Assembly: GCA_031274045.1 (NCBI GenBank)
Contig: JAISQS010000324.1
Span: 1-6,779, forward strand
DNA from: Planctomycetaceae bacterium
GTDB lineage: Bacteria > Planctomycetota > Planctomycetia > Pirellulales > Thermoguttaceae
Length of the DNA: 6,779 bases
Direction: 5' to 3'
The stretch's first letter is position 1. The number at the start of each line of letters is the position of its first letter. This document shows positions 1 to 4,854 of this stretch, piece after piece. Both the position numbers and the translations under genes were made by a program. The notes beneath the pieces were generated by a model, which worked only from the letters and a program-made list of their open reading frames with translations, did no database searches and was not told the DNA's origin.

Positions 1-1
1 C

Positions 2-127
2 GCCAATATTGATGTCAAGAAATATTTAGAGGAAAATACTCTTGCAAATATTGATAAATGGAGATTTTTACATCTCCTTGAAAACCAAACCGTTAAAAGA
101 AAAAAAGCATTAAAAAAAACGCCATAA
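2..127 (+). CDS. 3' end of an unidentified gene (partial)
   Basis: Forty-one codons are open from the left edge of the window to a TAA at 125-127. The visible peptide contains the stretches VKKYLEENTL and DKWRFLHLLENQ and ends in a lysine-rich tail (TVKRKKALKKTP). I do not recognise the family. Because the next gene is the C-terminal half of a Type ISP restriction-modification enzyme, this could in principle be the end of a separate helicase/nuclease gene of the same system. The 41 residues show no helicase or nuclease motif, so that is only a positional guess. The reading frame is plausible because it is uninterrupted and protein-like, but it is too short to be certain. Confidence 0.5.
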   Translation, partial: ANIDVKKYLEENTLANIDKWRFLHLLENQTVKRKKALKKTP

Positions 128-188
128 TATAATCACTCTTTTTGCACACCCTACCCAACGGGGCAATAATATCAGACCAAACGGAAGT

Positions 189-235
189 TTTCAGTTTTTG
201 GTTTTAATATAATCCTCTCTTACTAAAAACTGAAA
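189..235. repeat. Inverted repeat with 14-bp arms between the first gene and the methyltransferase
   Basis: TTTCAGTTTTTGGT at 189-202 is complementary to ACTAAAAACTGAAA at 222-235, with one G-T wobble and a 19-base loop. It lies 60 bases after the stop codon of the upstream gene. It could act as a transcript end structure, but no clean T-run follows the right arm, so a classical rho-independent terminator is not supported. The loop contains TAATATAATC (205-214), which also occurs at 125-134 across the stop codon of the upstream gene. The rest of 128-240 shows nothing I can name. Confidence 0.45.
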
Positions 236-243
236 TTATTGTT

Positions 244-344
244 GGGGCGTTGCCCCGAGTGGTGTTCGTGAATCTCTTTCGTAGGGCGTTGCCCTACGCG
301 AATGTAGAGACGCATTGCATTGCGTCTCTACTTTCAGGGCGTTG
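244..344. repeat. Cluster of three REP-like hairpins upstream of the methyltransferase
   Basis: Three different hairpins follow one another. GGGGC-GTT-GCCCC lies at 244-256. CGTAGGGC-GTT-GCCCTACG lies at 280-298, an 8-bp stem. GTAGAGACGCA at 304-314 pairs with TGCGTCTCTAC at 321-331 around a 6-base loop. GGGCGTTG occurs at 245-252, 284-291 and again without its partner arm at 337-344. Short palindromes of this sort are dispersed intergenic repeats in many bacterial genomes. Here they fill the junction where a Type ISP helicase domain would normally continue into the methyltransferase domain. There is no open reading frame of note between 128 and 417. Confidence 0.75.
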
Positions 345-417
345 ATACAGCGAATAAAAGATACACTGTAACACCCCCACAAAATCCGAAATAATCAGAA
401 TTTTTTTGTTAAAAGTA

Positions 418-3162
418 ATGATGCAAAAAGTTGACGGGCGTTATTGGGAGCAGTGGGCGAAGTCTGTTGCGGAGATTGTGGAGCGGCAAATTGAACGTAT
501 TGGCAAGATTGTTGAGACGGGCGAGTTCAAGTCGGCATTCGACGAATTTATGAACGGACTGCAAAACAACATCAACCCAAGCATCACACCACAAGAAGCC
601 ATCGAAATGCTCTCACAACACACAATCACAAAACCCGTTTTTGAAGCGTTATTTGATGGATATTCATTCGTAAAAAATAATCCGATCTCGATCTCAATGC
701 AACGGATGTTGGATTTGTTGGAGGCGCGGTCTCTTGCGGATGATGTTGAGATGTTGGAAAAATTTTACGAATCTGTGCGAAAGCGGGCTTCGAATATTGA
801 CAACGCCGAAGGGAAACAACGGATTATTGTTGAGCTTTATGATAAGTTTTTCAAAACGGCGTTTCCGAAGATGGTGGAGTTGTTGGGGATTGTTTATACG
901 CCGGTTGAGATTGTTGATTTTATTATTTGTTCGGTTGATGATGTTTTGCGAAAAGAATTCGGTCGCGGCTTGACGGACAAGGATGTTAATATTCTTGATC
1001 CGTTCACCGGAACCGGCACGTTTATTACCCGCCTGATTCAAAGCGGGTTGATTCAAAAGAAGGATTTGCCGCGAAAATATGAGAGTGAAATTTTCGCGAA
1101 CGAGATTGTGTTGTTGGCGTGTTATATTGCTGCCGTGAATATTGAAAACGCGTATCACGACGCGATGAATTTGGATGCGTACAAATCATTCGCCGGAATT
1201 TGCTTGACCGATACGTTTCAATTGGGCGAAACTGATGATGTCAAAAATTTGTTCTCAGAGATATTGCCAAAAAACTCAAAACGAATACAACACCAAAAAA
1301 AATCGGCAATCACAGTAATCATCGGAAACCCGCCATACTCAATCGGGCAAAAATCCGCAAACGATAACGCACAAAATCAAAGTTACCCAACACTGGAAAA
1401 ACGCATTGCCGAAACCTACGTACAACTCGGAAACGCAACGCTTGTGAAGTCGCTGTACGATGCTTACATCAAGGCGTTTCGTTGGGCTTCGGATAGGTTG
1501 GACAAAACTCGCGGCGGCGTTATCGCTTTTATTACCAACAACGGTTGGATAGAAAAAGGGGGCAACGAAGGTTTCCGAAAATGTCTGGAAAAAGATTTCT
1601 CGTCAATTTACGTTTTTAATTTGCGAGGCTCTATTCGCGGCAGAAGCGGCGAAGCTGCAAGAAAAGAAGGACAAAACGTATTCGACATAATGACCGGAGT
1701 CGCAATCACTATTTTGATCAAGAATCCCGCAACGAAAAACGACAAAGCAACTATACATTATTACGATGTCGGCGACTATCTTAATCGCAAAGAAAAATTG
1801 AAAATTCTGTCGGCAACAAAAAGTATTTTAAATCCTTCCTTGAATACGCAACTTTTGTCCCCAAACAAACACGGAGATTGGATCAGCAAACGAAACGACG
1901 CGTTCAGTAATTTTATTCCGCTTGAACCGGAGAAGAAATTTGACACAAAAACGCAGTCGTTTTTTGTCATGCATTCATTGGGGATCACGACAAACAAAGA
2001 TGCGTGGCTATACAATTTTTCAAACAAAACTCTCACGTCAAATCTGACAACAATGGTCAAATATTATAACGAACAACGTGCCTTGTATCACACCAAAACC
2101 GATAAAAAACACGCAAAAAATACAGTACAATACGATACAACAAAAATTTCATGGACAGATATGTTTTTGAAAGACCTTGAAAATAATATTGCCTACACGG
2201 TGGACAAACAAAAAATTTGTCACGCTCTTTACCGCCCCTTCACGCGGCAACAATTCTGCTACGAAAAACAGTTTTTGCAAAGAACATATCAACAGACAAA
2301 AATTTTCCCGACACCGAATAGCAAGAATTTAGTAATTTGTTTATCGTGTACCGGTTCAAATAGAGAGTTGTCTGTTCTTGTTACAAATATAATTCCTGAT
2401 TTACACGCGGTAGGCGACACGCAATGTTTTCCACTCTATTATTACGAGCAAAATCAGAGGCAGAAAAAAACGATTTTTGATACGGAAGCGGATTATATTC
2501 GTCGTGATGGGTTGAGTGATTTTATTCTTGATCGTGCGCGGAAGCAGTACGGCAAGAATGTGACAAAAGAAGATATTTTTTATTACGTCTACGGTTTTTT
2601 GCATAGTCCAAAGTATCGCGAAATGTTTGTTGCGGATTTGAAAAAGATGTTGCCTCGTTTGCCGCTTGTTGACGAGCCGAAGATGTTTTGGCAATTCAGT
2701 AAATCCGGTCGCGAGTTGGCGGAATTACATTTGAATTACGAACAAGTAAAACCGCATCCGTCAGTGATTGTCGAATACAATCCGCTCACAACTTCAGACT
2801 TCACCAAACAAGTCAATAAAGCAGAATTGGAATACTTGAATTATCGAGTTGAAAAAATGTATTTTGCAAAAAATCCCAAGAAAAATCAAAAAGACTCGAT
2901 CATTTACAACAACCAAATTACAATCAAAAACATCCCAAAAGAAGCCCGACAATACATCATCAACGGCAAATCCGCAATCGAATGGATCATGAATCGCTAC
3001 ACAATAACCACACACAAAAACAGCAACATAAAAAACAACCCCAACAATTGGGCAAAAGAAAATAACGATCCAAAATACATTTTGAACTTGTTGATGAGCG
3101 TCATCAATGTCAGCGTCCGAACAATTGAAATCGTGAAGACATTGCCGGAACTAGTTTTTTAG
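418..3162 (+). CDS. Type ISP-like N6-adenine DNA methyltransferase and specificity half
   Basis: About 914 residues from ATG 418; a TTG at 406 and an ATG at 421 are alternatives, and none has a visible Shine-Dalgarno site. Predicted to methylate adenine N6 in a specific DNA site using S-adenosylmethionine. The AdoMet-binding motif I is DPFTGTGTF (about 194-202) and the catalytic motif IV is NPPY (about 304-307). The first residues (DGRYWEQWAKSVAEI) already match the linker that joins helicase to methyltransferase in single-chain Type ISP enzymes such as LlaGI. The C-terminal third carries the family's specificity-region blocks, including YVYGFLHSPKYREMF, FWQFSKSGRELAELHLNYE (about 757-775) and WIMNRYTI (about 856). 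Full-length Type ISP proteins are about 1500-1600 residues, with an Mrr-like nuclease and a helicase first; those parts are absent here. It is either a naturally split system or a 5'-truncated remnant. An in-frame stop at 355-357 closes the frame upstream. Confidence 0.88.
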   Translation: MMQKVDGRYWEQWAKSVAEIVERQIERIGKIVETGEFKSAFDEFMNGLQNNINPSITPQEAIEMLSQHTITKPVFEALFDGYSFVKNNPISISMQRMLDLLEARSLADDVEMLEKFYESVRKRASNIDNAEGKQRIIVELYDKFFKTAFPKMVELLGIVYTPVEIVDFIICSVDDVLRKEFGRGLTDKDVNILDPFTGTGTFITRLIQSGLIQKKDLPRKYESEIFANEIVLLACYIAAVNIENAYHDAMNLDAYKSFAGICLTDTFQLGETDDVKNLFSEILPKNSKRIQHQKKSAITVIIGNPPYSIGQKSANDNAQNQSYPTLEKRIAETYVQLGNATLVKSLYDAYIKAFRWASDRLDKTRGGVIAFITNNGWIEKGGNEGFRKCLEKDFSSIYVFNLRGSIRGRSGEAARKEGQNVFDIMTGVAITILIKNPATKNDKATIHYYDVGDYLNRKEKLKILSATKSILNPSLNTQLLSPNKHGDWISKRNDAFSNFIPLEPEKKFDTKTQSFFVMHSLGITTNKDAWLYNFSNKTLTSNLTTMVKYYNEQRALYHTKTDKKHAKNTVQYDTTKISWTDMFLKDLENNIAYTVDKQKICHALYRPFTRQQFCYEKQFLQRTYQQTKIFPTPNSKNLVICLSCTGSNRELSVLVTNIIPDLHAVGDTQCFPLYYYEQNQRQKKTIFDTEADYIRRDGLSDFILDRARKQYGKNVTKEDIFYYVYGFLHSPKYREMFVADLKKMLPRLPLVDEPKMFWQFSKSGRELAELHLNYEQVKPHPSVIVEYNPLTTSDFTKQVNKAELEYLNYRVEKMYFAKNPKKNQKDSIIYNNQITIKNIPKEARQYIINGKSAIEWIMNRYTITTHKNSNIKNNPNNWAKENNDPKYILNLLMSVINVSVRTIEIVKTLPELVF

Positions 3163-3192
3163 ACGGATACAATGAAATAGGAGAAAATTGAT

Positions 3193-3522
3193 ATGAATGA
3201 ACAAATTTATGAAATTTGTGACAGGATATTATCGTGTGTTGACGCGGAACGGATTTTTTTGTTTGGTTCGTATGCTTATGGCACGCCGCGTGAGGACAGT
3301 GATTATGATTTTTATGTTGTGTTGCCGGATGATTCGCTTTTGAAGCCGATCAATGCGTTACAAAAAATCAACAGACACTTGGCTCAATATAAAATGGACA
3401 TTCCCATTGATGTTCACGCAAATTATAAACACCGCTTCGACGCACTAAGCACACAACCAACAATGATGAAAACAATCGCCAAAAAAGGAATTATTCTTTA
3501 TGAACGAGATAGAAACAGTTAA
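3193..3522 (+). CDS. MNT-type nucleotidyltransferase, antitoxin of a HEPN/MNT pair
   Basis: A 109-residue minimal nucleotidyltransferase. It has GSYAYG at 25-30 followed by SDYDFYVV at 36-43, the GSx10DxD signature of the polymerase-beta fold, and a third acidic residue, D73 in PIDV, expected to complete the metal site. In characterised HEPN/MNT pairs the MNT protein neutralises the HEPN toxin, in studied cases by transferring AMP to it. That role is inferred here from motif and neighbour. The start is well fixed: AGGAG at 3179-3183 lies 9 bases before ATG 3193. The gene begins 30 bases after the methyltransferase stop and its last 23 bases overlap the HEPN gene in another frame, so the pair is probably cotranslated and may share a transcript with the methyltransferase. 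Third codon positions shift from mostly G/T to mostly A/C around 3360. Confidence 0.88.
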   Translation: MNEQIYEICDRILSCVDAERIFLFGSYAYGTPREDSDYDFYVVLPDDSLLKPINALQKINRHLAQYKMDIPIDVHANYKHRFDALSTQPTMMKTIAKKGIILYERDRNS

Positions 3523-3802
3523 AAAATGGTTCAAAAAAGCTGATAACGATTTGAATGTTGCACGGCGGATATTTAAAGATCAAAATGAGGACGAATTGGA
3601 TATAGTTTGTTTTCATTGCCAACAAGCAGCAGAAAAGGTGTTGAAAGGCTATTTGATTTTTTGCAATACAGAGCCGCCGCGAACGCATAATTTGGCTAAA
3701 CTGTGCCAGTTGGCAATGGAGTTTGATAATTCGTTTTCAAAATTACTTGACGCGAGTGCTGATTTAACCCCTTATGCGGTAGAAGTACGTTATCCTGATT
3801 AG
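3500..3802 (+). CDS. HEPN-domain protein, toxin partner of MNT, C-terminally truncated
   Basis: One hundred residues with the HEPN helical-bundle pattern: WFKKADNDLNVARR (10-23), FHCQQAAEKVLKGYL (38-52), EPPRTHNLAKL (58-68) and AVEVRYPD (93-100). HEPN partners of MNT proteins are usually RNases or toxins. The classical Rx4-6H RNase motif is not evident; only R61-T-H63 is seen, as is common in the QQAAEK subgroup. ATG 3500 has AAGGA at 3485-3489 in front and lies inside the MNT gene. The frame ends with TAG immediately after RYPD. Relatives usually continue RYPDDF plus one more helix, roughly 25-35 residues. Two bases out of frame the DNA reads DFPYKS, the expected continuation, so a 2-base insertion at about 3800-3801 probably truncated the protein. 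Toxicity may be lost. Confidence 0.82.
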   Translation: MNEIETVKKWFKKADNDLNVARRIFKDQNEDELDIVCFHCQQAAEKVLKGYLIFCNTEPPRTHNLAKLCQLAMEFDNSFSKLLDASADLTPYAVEVRYPD

Positions 3803-3822
3803 ATTTTCCTTACAAGTCATAA
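3802..3822 (+). other. Frameshifted remnant of the HEPN C-terminus
   Basis: Read from 3802 the codons give D-F-P-Y-K-S and then TAA at 3820-3822. Joined to the upstream RYPD this restores RYPDDFPYKS, which resembles intact HEPN proteins. The remaining C-terminal helix is not recognisable beyond this point, where repeat-rich DNA begins. It is interpreted as the trace of a 2-base insertion followed by loss of the tail. A sequencing error could explain the shift but not the missing helix. Confidence 0.5.
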
Positions 3823-3845
3823 ATGTATTCGCGTGACGTTAGCGA

Positions 3846-3861
3846 CGGGGGCTTGCCCCCG
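3846..3861. repeat. GC-rich REP-like hairpin
   Basis: CGGGGGC at 3846-3852 and GCCCCCG at 3855-3861 are perfect inverted arms separated by TT. In RNA the innermost pair would open to form the loop. It sits 44 bases after the HEPN stop. A T-run does not follow, so it reads as a dispersed palindrome rather than a clear terminator. Confidence 0.6.
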
Positions 3862-3989
3862 ACGAAATGGGGCGGGAAATGCGTTGGTGATCGTAAGGTA
3901 GGCATTAAACCGATAACAGAGGCGGAAAACGTGTCGACAAAACCAACACACCAACGTCGGCACAGCCGACAACCGCCGCGAAGCGGCGC

Positions 3990-4093
3990 GGACTGGAACG
4001 CGGGCGTCCCGCCCGCCTAAGTGCATTAGGAAACCGAACGAGTTTGGAAGGAACGCCAAGACGTGTTGGAGAACATTTACCAACACGTTTTGG
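3990..4093 (+). repeat. 104-bp direct repeat, copy A
   Basis: It begins GGACTGGAACGCGGGCGTCC and runs through the conserved stretch GAAACCGAACGAGTTTGGAAG to the palindromic CCAAGACGTGTTGG sites. It matches 4108-4211 at an offset of 118 bases with six substitutions in 104 positions, counted by eye. Three of the six lie just after the GC core and three in the loop and right arm of the hairpin. Confidence 0.85.
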
Positions 4094-4098
4094 CGTTC
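4051..4098. repeat. Long hairpin with a 19-bp stem
   Basis: GAACGCCAAGACGTGTTGG at 4051-4069 pairs with 4080-4098 over 19 positions, all Watson-Crick except one G-T wobble, around a 10-base loop. The equivalent structure in copy B (4169-4187 with 4198-4216) has decayed to about 14 of 19 matches. No T-run follows. Confidence 0.8.
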
Positions 4099-4107
4099 AG
4101 TTCAAAC

Positions 4108-4211
4108 GGACTGGAACGCGGGCGTCCCGCCCGCCTCTGTGTATTAGGAAACCGAACGAGTTTGGAAGGAACGCCAAGACGTGTTGGAGGACATTTGCCA
4201 AGACGTTTTGG
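4108..4211 (+). repeat. 104-bp direct repeat, copy B
   Basis: Second copy of the unit at 3990-4093. After it the sequence diverges into GTGAACATGG and then a further palindrome. Its left 35 bases are repeated in inverse orientation at 4270-4304, so the second unit plus its inverse could fold into a large stem enclosing the palindromic sites. Confidence 0.85.
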
Positions 4212-4223
4212 TGAACATGGATT

Positions 4224-4239
4224 GCCAAAACGTTTTGGC
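4224..4239. repeat. Perfect 16-bp palindrome, last of five related sites
   Basis: GCCAAAACGTTTTGGC is a perfect palindrome. Close variants occur at 4055-4069, 4080-4094, 4173-4187 and 4197-4211, giving five copies of a CCAARACGTKTTGG-type site in 185 bp. They may be units of the repeat element or binding sites for a dimeric protein; the sequence does not decide. Confidence 0.7.
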
Positions 4240-4514
4240 GTGCCGTTTTAACTTTTTTGGTTCTATAGCACACAGAGGCGGGCGGGACGCCCGCGTTCCA
4301 GTCCTTCGCCGCTTCGCGGCGAACTTATACAGTACAACGAGTCGGTTGCCCACCTTACGGTGGTGGTTGGTTGCCTACCTTACGATCTCAAATGCGTAAA
4401 CCGCACTATTATGATGTCTCGCTTAAAATGTAATTGGAGGTAATGAAAGATTACATAAGTTTGGAATATTCTTAGTTTACCTTTCCTTTATGTTCCTGTG
4501 AATTATTTGCTATC

Positions 4515-4542
4515 TTGACGGTATTATATAGTCGCGTAAAAT
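4515..4542 (+). promoter_or_regulatory. Sigma70-type promoter for tRNA-Gln
   Basis: TTGACG at 4515-4520 and TAAAAT at 4537-4542 are separated by 16 bases, close to the TTGACA/TATAAT consensus. Transcription would start near 4549, about a dozen bases before the mature tRNA 5' end at 4561. Position and match make this the best promoter candidate in the window. Between the repeat element (ending about 4397) and this promoter I see no gene. Confidence 0.65.
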
Positions 4543-4560
4543 GTTACCCCTCTCGATTTT

Positions 4561-4631
4561 TGCGGGATGGTGTAAAGGTAGCACGAATGGCTCTGAACCA
4601 TTTAGTCGGGGTTCGAATCCCTGTCCCGCAA
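4561..4631 (+). tRNA. tRNA-Gln (anticodon CTG)
   Basis: A complete cloverleaf of 71 bases. The acceptor stem TGCGGGA (4561-4567) pairs with TCCCGCA (4624-4630). The D stem GTGT (4570-4573) pairs with GCAC (4581-4584). The anticodon stem AATGG (4586-4590) pairs with CCATT (4598-4602) around loop CTCTGAA, giving anticodon CTG at 4593-4595, which reads CAG (Gln). The T arm is CGGGG, loop TTCGAAT, CCCTG, with one G-T pair. The weak U1-A72 first pair is a known glutamine tRNA feature. The discriminator base is A (4631). CCA is not encoded, so it must be added by a CCA-adding enzyme. No terminator is evident downstream. Confidence 0.95.
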
Positions 4632-4854
4632 ATACACACGACAAATTATTCGCAACAAAAAGATATTCAAAAATATCAAAAAACGTATACAGTTAGCTCT
4701 TTAATAATAACCACAACAAAGACGAAATTGCGGTCAACAACACAACCACAAACAAACCAATAACCGCAAACAAATCCGAAATTGTGACCCGTTTAACCTT
4801 AACAAAAAAATAGTTGCTGATCCCGATTCAGTAACGTATCTTTTACAAAATCCG
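4632..4854. other. Intergenic spacer between tRNA-Gln and hdrA, no gene seen
   Basis: The stretch is A/C-rich on the plus strand with no convincing coding frame, Shine-Dalgarno site or terminator. A weak AT-only hairpin (GATATT 4662-4667 with AATATC 4672-4677) is present but too short to interpret. The hdrA promoter should lie here or further upstream; I cannot identify convincing -35 and -10 boxes. Confidence 0.5.

Larger units (their letters stand above)
3974..4321. repeat. Inverted repeat, arms about 45 bp, inside the repeat element
   Basis: The left arm (3974-4018) contains CGCCGCGAAGCGGCG, one linking base, then GGACTGGAAC and a GC-rich GCGGGCGTCCCGCCCGC core. The right arm (4276-4321) is its reverse complement except for the linker (one base against two). 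Each arm also folds on itself: CGCCGC-GAA-GCGGCG at 3974-3988 and TTCGCCGC-TTC-GCGGCGAA at 4305-4323. The right arm matches the second direct-repeat copy even further: 4270-4304 is complementary to 4108-4142 over 35 bp. Confidence 0.8.
3877..4397. mobile_element. MITE-like repeat element with inverted ends and an 8-bp flanking duplication
   Basis: The direct repeat AAATGCGT occurs at 3877-3884 and 4390-4397. Just inside, GATCGTAAGGTAGGCA (3889-3904) is the exact reverse complement of 4372-4387. The enclosed body of about 505 bp has a second inverted pair, two direct repeats and several palindromes, and no transposase-like frame; the small open frames across it are repeat translations. Inverted ends plus a short flanking direct repeat are the marks of a non-autonomous transposable element, so I infer a target-site duplication of 8 bp. 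The inverted ends begin 4 bases (left) and 2 bases (right) inside the duplication, so the exact termini are uncertain. It could alternatively be a composite of several REP-type repeats. Confidence 0.5.

Noticed and set aside
128..213. TATAAT sequences at 128-133 and 208-213 as promoters for the methyltransferase
   Set aside because: No reasonable -35 box lies 16-18 bases upstream of either, and both lie about 200-285 bases from the start codon within AT-rich repeat DNA.
189..240. Rho-independent terminator for the upstream gene
   Set aside because: The stem is long but AT-rich with a 19-base loop, and the right arm is not followed by a T-run.
418..3162. BREX PglX or Type I HsdM methyltransferase
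   Set aside because: The linker at the N-terminus and the C-terminal blocks FWQFSKSGRELAELHLNYE and WIMNRY fit the Type ISP family better.
3990..4330. CRISPR array
   Set aside because: Only two 104-bp units plus an inverted part are present; there are no regularly spaced short repeats with unique spacers and no cas gene.
3823..4399. Several 60-90 residue open frames in the repeat block, rich in R, P and G
   Set aside because: They are translations of GC-rich palindromes and tandem repeats. The same DNA repeats give different peptides in different frames.
4443..4475. A 10-codon open frame (MKDYISLEYS) behind GGAGG at 4436-4440, possible leader peptide
   Set aside because: Only two bases separate GGAGG from the ATG, and no attenuator or regulated gene follows; the next feature is a tRNA with its own promoter.
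4515..4763. An 82-residue open frame on the plus strand
   Set aside because: It runs straight through the tRNA-Gln cloverleaf and its promoter and has no protein-like conservation.
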